Positions 32,190-43,685 of a stretch of DNA of 64,000 bases are shown one piece after another (the first letter of the stretch is position 1; the number at the start of each line of letters is the position of its first letter). Made by a program: the position numbers and the translations under genes. Location: contig OX235266.1 of NCBI GenBank assembly GCA_944472135.2, forward strand, positions 12,317,925 through 12,381,924. The letters run 5' to 3'. The notes under the pieces are model-generated. The model was not told the DNA's origin. It worked only from the letters and a program-made list of their open reading frames with translations, and ran no database searches. The stretch is from Trichobilharzia regenti (lineage: Eukaryota; Platyhelminthes; Trematoda; Strigeidida; Schistosomatidae).

Positions 32190-35024
32190 GTGGTGAGACT
32201 GACTACCAGTTGCCTGTATAGTAATGTGAGAGGGCTAAGAGGCAAAATAGCTGAACTTAGACACCTACAATCACAACTAAACTCCAAAATCATAATACTG
32301 ACGGAAACCTGGCTAACCCCTACGGTGGCAGACAGCGAAGTCAGTATAAATGATATGGTCCTAGTCAGGCGAGATAGGGACCTGAAAGAAGGAGGTGGAG
32401 TCGCCATATACGTCGACAAACAGCTCAGATGTGTTCACGCGACGGACCCTCCCCTCACAGAGCTCCCTGACTCCATATGGTGCCACTTCACCGTTGGGTA
32501 CTGCAAATATCTAGTGGGCAGCATTTATCGATCACCTTCATGTGGAGCAGACCATAACCAGGTACTGCTAAATACAATTTCAGCGACTCAAGACATGGGT
32601 TATGATCAAATTGTCATAGCTGGTGACTTCAATGCCCCATCTCTTAACTTGGTGTCGGGAAAAGCCCATGATAGATTTGATCGAAATCTGCTGCATACCA
32701 TCAGGAAGGCTGGATTCACTGAAAATGTCAAGATGGATACTAGATGGGGCCCTGATGGGAAGTCTTCTAGACTGGATTACGTGCTCACTAGTGACCAGCT
32801 ACTAGTGGAAAACGTTCAGATCACGACTCCCATAGGTAGTAGTGACCACGCGGTCATAGTATTCGACATAGTCCTCCGCGAGCGCTTACAGTGGGACAAT
32901 ACACAGCCCTATCTGTGTTATAACAAAGCCAACTTTACCAAAATGCGAAGACTTCTGTCTGAAGCAAACTGGCCTAAAAAATGGACAGAGCTAACAGTAG
33001 AAGAACACTGGAGAGTGGTAAAGGAGATCATTCACCAGGCGGTCTCAGACACTGTTCCTTTAGTCTCACCAAAAGCTAGGAAGCAACGATCATGGCTGAA
33101 AAGAGGGACACAACGCCTTCTGCAGGCAAAGCGTAAAGCCTGGTTCGCGTGGCGACGATCGAAGAGTCAACCCGAATATGAAGTGTACCTTGAACTCAGG
33201 AATCGATGTAACATACGAGTCCGGAGCGATAGAAGGACATTTCAGGGAGACCTCGCCAATAAGCTTCTCGTGAACCCCAAAAGCCTATACAGGTTTATGG
33301 CCGAAAGAAAACCGACCAACCAGGGAGCATGCAATCTAGTGGGTTCTGATGGGAAATCTCTTACTAGTCTTGAAATGGCAGAGACATTCAGCCTAGCCTT
33401 TCACAGGCAACTAAATAGTAACGAGGATATTACCCCTACAGAACATCCAGATTACATCGCAGAACCAACACACGAAAACCTGCTGGGGACATTTCAAATT
33501 ACCCCGGCTATGGTACTTGCAAAATTGGGAAGGTTGGCTTCGGGAAAGTCTCCAGGTTGTGATGGCATCAGACCATCTGTCCTGAAGCAGTGTTCAGAAA
33601 GTCTCTGTCAACCCCTAAGTGATCTGTTCCAACACTCCCTTGATGTAGGGAAACTTCCATGTGAATGGAAACGTGCAATCCTATCCCCTATCTTCAAGGG
33701 TGGTGACCGGCAGAATGTGACCAGTTACAGACCAGTTGCTCTACTTCCAGTGGTATCGAAGATATTGGAAAGTCTCATTGACGACCACATGAGAAAATAC
33801 TTCGATGGGACTAACCTTCTTCACGAAGCACAGCACGGTTTCAGGAGGGGAAGATCCTGCGTGACGAATCTTCTACTAGCCTGGAACGATTGGACACTAT
33901 CCTGGGACAAAAAGGTACCAGCCCACGTGATCTTTCTCGACTTTGCGAAAGCATTCGACACAGTTCACCATGGTCTGCTCCTTCACAAAATAGGCAAGGC
34001 GGGAGTTTCTGGAGCACTTCTCGCATGGCTGACAGATTACTTAGGCGAGAGAGAATTCTGCACCAAAGTCAACCGCATCCGATCATCTTGGCACACCTCG
34101 GCATCAGGGGTTCCTCAGGGTTCTATCCTAGGGCCGTTGATGTTTTTGATTTTTATCAATGACCTGCCCCCCCAACTAAACTGCTCTGCGCTTCTTTACG
34201 CTGACGACGTAAAGATTTGGAGAGCAATAAACTCATCGGAAGACTCAGATAGATTGCAGGCTGACCTGCAAACTCTGGGAAATTGGGCTTTGGCTAACGG
34301 AATGCCTTTCAATCTAAAGAAGTGCAAAGTAGTGCAGCTTCATTCCGGCAGGTCACAGAGTGTAAATTACACCCTTGGTGGCCAGAACTTGAGTTGTGTT
34401 CCATCAGAGCGTGATCTAGGTCTTATTCTAACAGAAAAGCTAGACACCAGTGGAAATTACTCGAGGGACGTCGCCAAAGCCTACGCAACATTACACTTTA
34501 TGCACAGGCAGCTGGGAGCTCTCACTCCCGAACTGTTCTTAAGGCTATACAAGGCATATGTGAGGCCACACCTTGAGGTGCATAATATCATTGCACCTCC
34601 GCTACTCAAAAGGGATGCTAACATTCTAGAAAGTGTCCAGAGACGAGCGACAAAATGGGTGATCGGCCTCCGCAACAAATCATATGAGGAAAGACTAAAG
34701 AAATTAGGTCTTTTCACACTCAGTTACCGTAGGCACAGGGGAGACCTCATCACCGTCTACAAGATCCTAAATGACCAGGCCCACCCAAATAAAAGCATCC
34801 TGCCATTAAGCGATTATAGGCTTCCACGAGGTAACCCGCTAAGGATAGCACACCAGAGACCAAAGACTCGAGTGCGATCACATTTCTTTTCGCTTCGTGT
34901 TTGCCGTCTCTGGAACGCTTTACCGGCGGCCGTGACTACAGCGCCATCTGTGGAGATTTTTAAGCGGAAGCTAGACAATCATGCAGAAATGCAAGGTTTG
35001 TGTCTCAATGGCTTATCCTCATAA
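32190..35024 (+). CDS. LINE ORF2: endonuclease and reverse transcriptase
   Basis: Nicks the target DNA and copies the LINE RNA into it. Counted from the GTG at 32190, the endonuclease occupies residues 1 to about 230: SNVRG at 11, E39 in TETW, the pair D146/N148 in AGDFNAP, and SSDH at 217-220. The RT follows: LASGKSPGCDGI, YRPVALLPVVSKILE, QHGFRRGRSC, IFLDFAKAFDTVHH, GVPQGSILGPLMFLIFINDL and YADD near 670. The C-terminus has the WNALPAAV block. No ATG lies upstream of the endonuclease: the first in-frame ATG is inside it, at INDMVL. The frame is open from 32076. Translation probably depends on frameshifting from ORF1, which would give a fusion of about 1,529 aa. Confidence 0.9.
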   Translation: MVRLTTSCLYSNVRGLRGKIAELRHLQSQLNSKIIILTETWLTPTVADSEVSINDMVLVRRDRDLKEGGGVAIYVDKQLRCVHATDPPLTELPDSIWCHFTVGYCKYLVGSIYRSPSCGADHNQVLLNTISATQDMGYDQIVIAGDFNAPSLNLVSGKAHDRFDRNLLHTIRKAGFTENVKMDTRWGPDGKSSRLDYVLTSDQLLVENVQITTPIGSSDHAVIVFDIVLRERLQWDNTQPYLCYNKANFTKMRRLLSEANWPKKWTELTVEEHWRVVKEIIHQAVSDTVPLVSPKARKQRSWLKRGTQRLLQAKRKAWFAWRRSKSQPEYEVYLELRNRCNIRVRSDRRTFQGDLANKLLVNPKSLYRFMAERKPTNQGACNLVGSDGKSLTSLEMAETFSLAFHRQLNSNEDITPTEHPDYIAEPTHENLLGTFQITPAMVLAKLGRLASGKSPGCDGIRPSVLKQCSESLCQPLSDLFQHSLDVGKLPCEWKRAILSPIFKGGDRQNVTSYRPVALLPVVSKILESLIDDHMRKYFDGTNLLHEAQHGFRRGRSCVTNLLLAWNDWTLSWDKKVPAHVIFLDFAKAFDTVHHGLLLHKIGKAGVSGALLAWLTDYLGEREFCTKVNRIRSSWHTSASGVPQGSILGPLMFLIFINDLPPQLNCSALLYADDVKIWRAINSSEDSDRLQADLQTLGNWALANGMPFNLKKCKVVQLHSGRSQSVNYTLGGQNLSCVPSERDLGLILTEKLDTSGNYSRDVAKAYATLHFMHRQLGALTPELFLRLYKAYVRPHLEVHNIIAPPLLKRDANILESVQRRATKWVIGLRNKSYEERLKKLGLFTLSYRRHRGDLITVYKILNDQAHPNKSILPLSDYRLPRGNPLRIAHQRPKTRVRSHFFSLRVCRLWNALPAAVTTAPSVEIFKRKLDNHAEMQGLCLNGLSS

Positions 35025-35685
35025 AATTTGAAACCAAACTGTCAATGAATAAGCGTACTAACTAAATCCCCACGACCTATTCTGCCTTCTCTCACTCTAT
35101 CTTTTCCTTAGGTCACCTTTATTATTCCACTTATCTCAACCTATATTATCTACACTACAACCTATTATTATTATTATTACTATTCTGCTTTTATGACTAC
35201 ACCGAATGACCAAGGGGAGTTAGGTCAAACTCCATTCACGGCAGCAATACAGTCCTAACATACTGCATACTACAAACCACATCTCGACCAATCCCCGCAC
35301 CACTCCTCCTGGAGTCTACCAGAGCTAAAGCAGTCGAGTGTCGGGACTTACTACGCAGAAGCTCACCGAAGATCTGGAACCTCTACCTCACAATCAAGAA
35401 GCGAGCTCAAAGAAATCACTGGTTTATACTAGCTCGTCATCAGGATATTGGATATTGGATACTGTTTATTTGATATTCACTCAACTGTAACTAATAGTTA
35501 CAGAAACGTACAATTTTCAAATTGTGGAGTGGTGTGTCCATCTTTTGTTGTCTTGTTTTGTTTCTTTTCGACTTTTTAGAGAAAATAAGTGTATTATTAT
35601 ATCAGGCAACAGTAGAGAATAGACACGAAGGCCAAATGACCCTGAATCTACCAACTATATTCTTGATGGAAAATGCATTTTCCAT

Positions 35686-37113
35686 GCTTGTTATAATTCT
35701 GAATTAAATATCAGTTATTCTGAAATAATTCTAGCATCCTATAGTGATTAAATTCTGAATTTGTTCTGAAGTCGTTTGTTTAGTGGCACAGACTAGAACT
35801 CAGTGCTATAGCACTGCTATAGTTTTCAGCATAACTAGCGCTAATTCAGCACCGTGTTCTTCTTTTAAGCATTGTCAGGAGTAGATCATAACCTAACGGG
35901 TTTGCTTATCAGCTTTATTTCAGCCCTTTCAGAAAATTTTCAGCACTGACTAGCACTAATTCAGAACGAAAAGACTAAATTCAGTACATAGTGGCAGTTT
36001 TTTAAGCCTAATTCAAGCCTTCGCAGATCATTTTCAGCAATGACTAGCATTACTTTAGAACGAAAAGACTTCTACTTATTATCATCACCTATGTCATACT
36101 GCGGCGAAATTCATTTAGTTTGCAGAAGAAATCAGTTTTTATGATTGAGACTTTGTATTTATAAACTGTAGTATAATGTCACTGCAATCCCGTCAAGTGC
36201 GATCCACTGGCAGCATCCTGCAAATAAGCAAAATAAAATATTAGTGGGTGAAAAACTGTGCTCAGCACATTCTGAGCATTTACATTTATAAAAGTTTACT
36301 TACATAAGTGCCACTGTTATATCCCCCGGTATCTTTTTCATTTGCCTAAGAATGAAAAACAATGTTGTGATTACTACATGTAGAATAAACGTCCACTTAT
36401 AAAAGTAAGCAGGCGTTTCGCAATAAGTGGACGTTTATTCTACATGTAGTAATCACAACATTGTTTTTCATTCTTAGGCAAATGAAAAAGATACCGGGGG
36501 ATATAACAGTGGCACTTATGTAAGTAAACTTTTATAAATGTAAATGCTCAGAATGTGCTGAGCACAGTTTTTCACCCACTAATATTTTATTTTGCTTATT
36601 TGCAGGATGCTGCCAGTGGATCGCACTTGACGGGATTGCAGTGACATTATACTACAGTTTATAAATACAAAGTCTCAATCATAAAAACTGATTTCTTCTG
36701 CAAACTAAATGAATTTCGCCGCAGTATGACATAGGTGATGATAATAAGTAGAAGTCTTTTCGTTCTAAAGTAATGCTAGTCATTGCTGAAAATGATCTGC
36801 GAAGGCTTGAATTAGGCTGAAAAAATTGGCACTATATGCTGAATTTGGTGTTTTCGTTCTGAATTAGTGCTAGTCAGTGCTGAAAATTTTCTGAAAGGGC
36901 TGAAATAAAGCTGATAAGCAAACCCGGTAGGTTATGATCTACTCCTGACAATGCTTAAAAGAAGAACACGGTGCTGAATTAGCGCTAGTTATGCTGAAAA
37001 CTAGCACTGCGTTCTAGTCTGTGCCACTAAACAATCAATTTCAGGATTTACTCACCATAGGATGCTAGAATTATTTCAGAATAACTGATATTTAATTCAG
37101 AATTATAATAAGC
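35686..37113. repeat. Palindrome P1: 3' end of the CACTA-like transposon, duplicated head to head
   Basis: Left arm 35686-36399 and right arm 36424-37113 are reverse complements around a 24-nt spacer (36400-36423). The arms are almost identical near the axis and diverge outward (small indels near 35750-35830). Each arm carries the last two exons, the 3' UTR and many short CAGTGCTGAA / TAGCACTAATTCAG subterminal repeats, as in CACTA elements. The right arm continues to CTTTGGCAGTG at 37113-37123, a plausible CACTG-type terminus. Confidence 0.85.
36478..36644 (+). pseudogene. Last two exons of the transposon's second gene (P1 right arm)
   Basis: Acceptor TTCTTAG precedes exon 36478-36519 and donor GTAAGT follows it. 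Acceptor TTTGCAG precedes exon 36606-36644. Joined, they read NEKDTGGYNSGTYDAASG and end in SHLTGLQ then TGA. The first exon continues in phase from the exon ending RRKRKQGIQ in the L arms. The mirror copy lies at about 36345-36179 (minus), which is the one still correctly linked to s. Separated from upstream exons, this copy cannot be expressed as the original gene. Confidence 0.7.
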
Positions 37114-37699
37114 TTTGGCAGTGTGACATCAAGGAGGAGATGAAAGCTTGTATAAAATCGTGAAACCAGCCAAAGAGGGCTGCAGATAGATGCAGGATGG
37201 ATGAAATGGAGATGTGCCCCAAGCTCACAGCAATTCTAAACTTATTCTAATCTATTCTTTGATAATGCTTTTTTATGGTAAATAGCTATGAAATGGCTAG
37301 CCATTTCATCTACCCACTATGTTCGGAAATAACGCTGGTCGTGCTTAAAAAAAGAGCTGGGTGCTTAATTAATGCAACAAAATCTTAAAAATAAGATCAT
37401 CATCTGAAATAATGCCTTTAGTGCTGAAAATTAGCACTGCATGCTTAACTCCTGCGGTTAATACTGAAAAATAGTACTCCACCTGTACATAGTATATTGA
37501 AACCAACCAATCAGCAAAGAGTAGGTTTCACACAGATTACGTAGTGTAACGGCTACAGACTTGTCTGCGAATTACATATGATGTGATTGATCTATTTGAC
37601 CAGAGGTGTGACAGTAAATAAGAATACAACGAAAACATAATTCAACAGGGGGATAGGGGAAGGTGAATTGGTTGCATGAATTCATACGAAAAATATATT

Positions 37700-38810
37700 A
37701 TGAATAAATTAAATATTCCCATAATTTATTCAGAACAAAATATTTAGAGCGAACAATTGTTTTCAATAAATTCTTCTTCAGGCTCTACAATTATAAATCC
37801 ATTAATTTAAGCATATAATAGCCAGCCAAGCCAGTACAGGCAAATTAGAATCATATCAGAAAGTGTATTGTGGAACAAGTATAAGATGGGATGAAACAAT
37901 AGTCATATAGCTTTTTAATATGCATGGTCAATAACAACATGGGACAGAATGAGATGAAATAATTTAATTTAAAGATGTGTATATATATATATAAATAGTT
38001 AACAGAAAATACAGGTTTCAAGAGTGAGTGTAATCAGGGTGTGTGAGGCAATATGAAAATAAACCAACGAATGGGGCGGTCTAGACTTAAGTTCAAGGTT
38101 GAAAATAACAACAATAAGAATGATTGTAAAATAATAACGATGATATGATGGTGTAAAATTAAATGTACTATTGGTGAATGATTGTCAAATAATAATAATA
38201 ATAATAATGAATAGAATGAAGTGGAATGAACAGGATTTTGTGAATACGATAGTAAGTTAGAAAAGCACTATTTAAACCTAAGGTAATAAAATCATAAGAA
38301 AAGTCATGAAATCATAAAAGTCGAAAATGAACGTTTGTCAATGAAACAGAGGAATAGAAGAAGGAAAAGAAAATCGCGAAAGAAATTTATAGTGTTAATG
38401 GAGGATTTGTTGGCTTTATTGTAGGCCAAGGTAAACGTAGAGGTTGTACATACTTCTTCTGTATGCAGAGGGATGGTCTTCTGGTATTAATTGCAACTGC
38501 TTCAGCTACTGATAGAAGACGTAGTCGAGCTCCTCTAGATAAATTACTAGGAACGCGGTAAATAACTGAGAACGCTTGGTCAAGTTTTATCGGGTGTCCA
38601 GTATCTACCAAGTGGGCTAAAACTATTGATTCATCCCATCTTATACTTGTTCCACAATACAATTTCTGATATGATTCTAATTCGCCCTTACTGGCTATTG
38701 TATGCTTACATTAACAGATTTATAATTGTAGAGCCTGAAGAAGAATTTATTGAAAACAATTGTTCGCTCTAAATATTTTGTTCTGAATATTATGAATAAT
38801 ATATTTTTCG
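37700..38810 (-). pseudogene. Penelope-like element fragment with terminal inverted repeats
   Basis: Inverted repeats at about 37715-37800 and 38720-38800 (GCGAACAATTG..TTCAATAAATTC..TTCAGGCTCTACAATTATA) enclose AT-rich sequence and a minus-strand coding end at 38662-38387. That end reads HLVDTGHPIKLDQAFSVIY, then ARLRLLSVAEAVAI and CIQKKYVQPLRLP. This is the C-terminal tail of a PLE protein, just after the GIY-YIG nuclease. RT and most of the nuclease are missing. Confidence 0.75.
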
Positions 38811-38844
38811 TTTGTGGAATGTAAGCGAATTTGAGACGAGGTCA

Positions 38845-38900
38845 AAAATGAAAAAAATTTATAAACCAGACATGTCTGGTTTATAAATTTTTTTCATTTT
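38845..38900. repeat. 56-bp perfect palindrome
   Basis: Both halves are exact reverse complements with no spacer, centred on ACATGT at 38870-38875. The corresponding place in the right arm of P2 (about 50140-50165) has only one half-like sequence, so the palindrome arose in the left arm after duplication. Confidence 0.85.
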
Positions 38901-39709
38901 ACATTGTACATCATATGTCTGATGTCTGTTCTACGATTGTCAAAATTATTAATGTAAAAAATTTTTGGGCCATATTGAATTCTATCCTACCAAATATCAC
39001 ACCATGTTATGTAGCATTTTATATCCACCTACTAATCCTACAATTTTGCACCCCTTTCCAACATCTATACACCTCAGGTATTATTCTATGTCTGACACTG
39101 ATTGTCTTGCTACTTTACATTTAACTGTGATTAGAATGACAGATATTTTATTTGCATTTCATACCACTATTATTATATAATAATAATATAATAATAATAC
39201 ATAACATATGTATTCACACCTTTGACCTAATTCCCTCACAGGTTTTATTTCTTAAAAAACCATATATATATGTATATATATTTGTAAACCTTGATAATAA
39301 ATTCGTTGAAAATAGTCTCTCCGCGAAATATTGCAAATATGAAACACAAAAATTAACAACGAATTGAAGGTGTGGGGAGGGTGAAAACCCAAATCCCACA
39401 GATAAAAAAGGATACCTGTCATAAGTGAAATGTAAATTGTTTCGATTGCTGAATACTGTCTAGGAGTTCATATATTTAAAACTTGGGAATCCAAATGAAA
39501 CAAGGGGTGACAGATTGTGTTGATTCACATATGAAAACATATACTTGCTGTAAGGAAAATGTTAACAATTGTGATTACAATTTAATTGGTGGACTGTGAT
39601 TACAGTTCACATGTCATCCCTTTTCATATTTAACAGACTGATGTTTGCCTAGAAGTATATAAGCAGTACACCTCACATACAAAGACCATTCTTACAGGAT
39701 TTATAAATC

Positions 39710-42130
39710 ATGCAGGTGAGTTAGATTTTGGGTGCATATTTGTCCAATTCTCCTATAAGGAAAACAACTCCGATAATGTGTTAAATACGGGTATTCAACA
39801 TTCTACAACAAGTCGTAAGAGAAGAATATCTTCTGGCAGACTGCATGAATGCCTTGGATACAGCTACTCAACATTTTATAGCCGTCAAAAACGGTTACGT
39901 GATGCAGTATTTAGTGACTGGGACTTGTGGAAACGTTACTGCTCATCCAGAGAAGAGGTGGCTAAGGATAATACAGTAACTTTGCCTTCAAGTTCAACTG
40001 TCCAGGGAACAGTGGGTTTACCTAGTACTAGTGAGACCGTCGCTGTAGTTTCACAAGTTGAAGAGAATCGCAACATTTATTATTATGTAATAATTAATTT
40101 CAATAGAACTTCAGATTGTTCCTAAAAAGATGACACAAAAAGAGCTGGTCAGAAAGTCAATTATGGAATTGTTCCTTCAGAACAATGAAACAGGGACACT
40201 TGCGCAAAATATCTTCGACTGTATGCGTAAATTTAATCCACATGTGCCAACAACCATAAGAGGCTTGCTAAAAGATAGCGGCATGTGTGTACCTAGATTT
40301 CTTGGACAAGGTGTTTACTATCACATTGGACTGAAGGAAAATCTGCAGCGTTATCTAGATAGTTGGGTTGACTACGGTACTTTTCAACATATTGGCTTGC
40401 AAATCAACTATGACGGTTTATCTATATCGAACAGTTCTTCGCAGCAATTATGGCCATTCCTAGGTCGTATCACAACTCCATACGTCAGTGACGTTTTCTT
40501 AATTGGCATACATGGCGGTTTGAGAAAACCGAGCAACTTCAATGAGGTTTCTATGGACCTAATGGTTGAATTGAAAGATCTTTATAAAAATGGTCTATAT
40601 GTTGAGAAGTGGGGTAGGAGTGTGACTGTCAGTGTTCTAGCATTTATATGTGACACGCCTGCTCGTTCTAATGTAAAACAAACCGTCGGTCACAATGGAA
40701 AAACAGGTTGTGATAAATGTGAAGTTATTGGTTGTCGTATAGAGGGTAGGATGACATTTCCTAATGGGAACCAGACACTTAGAAATGATAGGACATTCCG
40801 TGGTCAAGTTCAAGCAAGTCACCATCGGAGAAGAAGCTGTCTTGAGGAATTGCCACTCGACATGGTAAAATCGTTTCCCTTGGAGCCAATGCATCTGTCT
40901 GTCTGGATTCAACATAGAACTTGGCACCGAAGTGCAGCAGTTCGAGTTGCCACCTTCCAAATAGCACACAGAGGTAGACAAGAAGATGAGTGGAGAGAAT
41001 TAATAGAGTTTGACAAATATAGGAGTGAAACAGAATGGGTAATGGTAGAAAGGAATATGAAAGATTACAGAGATTGAATACATCTGCGCCATTGACAACG
41101 ATTTTGAGCCATGTCACCTATTGTCTCCAGCCATTGATTCCTAGAGTCCCGAGGGCCCCAACCCGGGAGTCTGCCAATGCATCTAATATACCTTGGTGTT
41201 GTTAAGAAGTTAGTGTTCGTTTGGCAGGGTCTTGCAGCACGGCGAGAGAAGCAAATGGATAGTAAGATTATCGCAGATATTAATAACGGACTACAAGTAA
41301 GTAGGAGACACATTCCTTGTGATTTTCAGAGGAAATGTCGGTCGTTAGATGACGTTAGCCAATGGAAAGCAACTGAGTGTAGACTTTTCTTGCTATATTT
41401 GGGTCCCGTCCTACTTAGAAACACTCTACCATGCCACCTGTACGCTAATTTCAGGAGATTATCCCTGGCAGTATACTTACTTTCGAGTACCAAATACAGT
41501 CGACTGTTTTTGGATGCTGCTCGGACAGATTTGAATAATTTCTTACTGCAATATGAGAATTGTTTCGGAAATGAACATATTGTTTACAATATACATTCTC
41601 TGAAACATATAGCGGATGACGTCGAGCTGCATGGGCTATTGGAAGAATTCAGCGCATTTCCCTTCGAATCCTATATGCGCAAGATAAGACAGTCCGTGCA
41701 CTGTGGTTATGCTGTGGCTAAGCAGGCAGCTCAGCGCTATGTTGAACACGTGTACTTAATGAAAAGTACAGGCGTGAAGCACGTACCTAAAGAAGCTGGT
41801 ACTAAGTGTGTTGAATTTTGCAAAGGAAAGCTGACGTATCTGAATACCATATTCACATCTTATTCTCCGGATAATGTCATCTTAGCCTTAGGTAAACCAG
41901 GGAATATAGTTGAAATCGAAAGTGAAGATAGAATACGTTTTCGACCCTATAGCGATTATAGTGATGATTTCACTACACCGTTTAAGTCAAGGAATTTAGG
42001 GATATTTAGATGTTCAAAATTCAGTCACGAAACACACTGGATATCCTATGTGAATATTGTCTGCAAGTGCATGACCGTTCCAACAACTAACGACGAAGTA
42101 GTTATCCCCCTGCTTCATACTTTTAATTGA
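39710..42130 (+). pseudogene. CACTA-like transposase gene, left copy, disrupted
   Basis: Same gene as the intact right copy at 47353-45221: a 6-nt first exon (39710-39715, ATGCAG), a 44-bp intron, exon 39760-40086, a 28-bp intron and exon 40115-42130. The last exon is broken by a 277-bp repeat at 40897-41173 that brings in a stop near 41077. Apart from this it is about 98-99% identical to the right copy at the protein level, with scattered substitutions (for example SMDLMV against AMDLIA). Confidence 0.85.
40897..41173 (+). mobile_element. 277-bp non-autonomous repeat inserted in the transposase
   Basis: Flanked by an 11-bp duplication, CCAATGCATCT, at 40886-40896 and 41174-41184. The uninterrupted site is seen in the right arm near 46175. 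It starts GTCTGTCTGG and ends CCCGGGAGTCTG. The variable-length, longer-than-5-bp duplication suggests LINE-type insertion. A diverged relative lies at 571-890. Confidence 0.85.
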
Positions 42131-43663
42131 AAGTACTGTGCTGTAATTTTTGGCTTGAACTGTTGATATGTAATTCGTCTAAGTTTTTTGCAACGTCTAT
42201 TTGTTGTCAAATCCGAAAATCTACCTCTAACTGGCTAGTGTTGTTGGTGAAACTGAAGTTCATTTGACAGTTTATTCCGCGTTTCTGAGATGTAGGTATA
42301 TCCATGCTGTTATTGATTTTAAGCAACCTGATACATGATAAAGTAACAGCCGTATTTAAACTTCATTACATATCTTTTTGCAGAATTCTACACCAATCAG
42401 ATACCTCGTCGTCCGTTCGCTGGAAGATGACACTGTAGTCGCTATCCCAAACACTTGGGTTATGCGAAGTGGTTTATGTGCGTACAGCAGCACAGCAAAC
42501 CATCTAGAGCCTATGTTTACCGGGGCTGGATGGTCAGTATTTTAATTCCGTCAACTGAAGGAATTTGGTAAGTTGGCATATTTCATTATCACCCTTCTAG
42601 ATACGTATGAGAACTTTAAAAAGGGTGTAGAGCTTTTGAGAAGCAATGATCAAGGCACCAGGAAGGTAGACATGGACGATGATACGTTGCCAATGCCTAG
42701 TAAGAGACCGAAAAGGTAGGTACCGTTGTCTGTCTAACACATTTTTCAGGGATGCCAAGAAAAATGATAATTTCCTTTACAACTCAATGGATATTGATGT
42801 AGCCGCCAGTGACGTTGGTTGCATAAAACCACAATATTCAGATTATAATATATATTCGATGACTTCGTGGCCCCAATTCCAAAGTATCAACCTAATTGAA
42901 AGCCCTTCATTTTCAGTACTTTGGGTGCCTCCATATTCCAGTCTTCATCTCCCATTGGCAAAAAGACGTGTGTGTGTGTGACCGGTAGGAATAATTGTCA
43001 CAATTTTTATTCATGCTTTAGATTGCCGTCTAAGGAATATGCTACTGAATCCACAAATAAGAAATCACTCGGTAATAACTTTAAAATAATTATTTATTTA
43101 AAGATACAAATATGGAAATCATTAACCTATGCACGAAAATATTGAACATTGTGACTACTGACAGAAAATCTCGACAGCAAACCTACCCTCCAGCAAACGG
43201 TGACTTAACACTGGAGTTTCCGATCGAGAATGAAGACCAGTTAGAGATGCTGGAAGCATCTTTAAGAGACGAAAAGTACAAACAGCAATATGTGAGTTGA
43301 CATATTTAATTCTTATTTCTTGTAGACTGCCAAGATGGCTAGCTGCCTTCAGAGTGATCCAAAGTTATCACTTAAGGTCATGACGCACCATGTTATAAAA
43401 CCTGAAGTGGGTTTGAAGTTTACATTCCAGGGGACCTTGACAAAGTCAAGCATTGTGCCTTATGCCTTTTATAAAATAATGAGATGTAAGTCTCATTAAT
43501 GAAGTAATTAGTTCTGTAGCTTTAATAATGTCGCACTTCTCCGGCCAACTACTGACGACAAGAGAGATTGGTGACATGATGGATAGGGCCACGAAATCGT
43601 ACTTTCATAATTTGAAAGATCGTGTCCAAAGGCGTAAGCGGAAGCAAGGAATTCAGGTAATAT
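42131..43663 (+). pseudogene. Second transposon gene (DUF4806-like), left copy, broken
   Basis: Exons follow the right copy described at 43686-44966. Here the exon starting at 42390 (after TTTTTGCAG) has a nonsense change, CAA to TAA, near 42542. Later exons encode MEIINLCTKI (43112), the FPIENEDQLEMLEASLRDEK block with the feel of a DUF4806 domain, GLKFTFQGTLTKSS near 43415-43455, and MSHFSGQLLTTREIGDMMD at 43529. The copy ends at the palindrome axis, so its last two exons are missing. Confidence 0.65.
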
Positions 43664-43685
43664 AAAAGTAAGCAGGCGTTTCGCA
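43664..43685. other. P2 spacer s, the shared 22-nt joint
   Basis: The sequence, ending in GTAAGCAGGCGTTTCGCA, is identical and in the same orientation to the core of the P1 spacer (36400-36423) and recurs in part at 21101-21112. In the minus orientation it is the natural intron sequence just after the donor site of the exon ending RRKRKQGIQ. Confidence 0.85.

Larger units (their letters stand above)
30436..35480 (+). mobile_element. CR1-like LINE with both ORFs intact
   Basis: Contains ORF1 (30436-32127), ORF2 (to 35024) and a 3' UTR of about 450 bp that ends in short GGATATT-type repeats near 35444-35462. Such terminal short repeats are characteristic of CR1-type LINEs. A truncated copy of the same family lies at 5081-5850. 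The open frames suggest a recent and possibly still mobile copy. Relation to the named schistosome families SR1 and Perere needs a database search. Confidence 0.85.
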
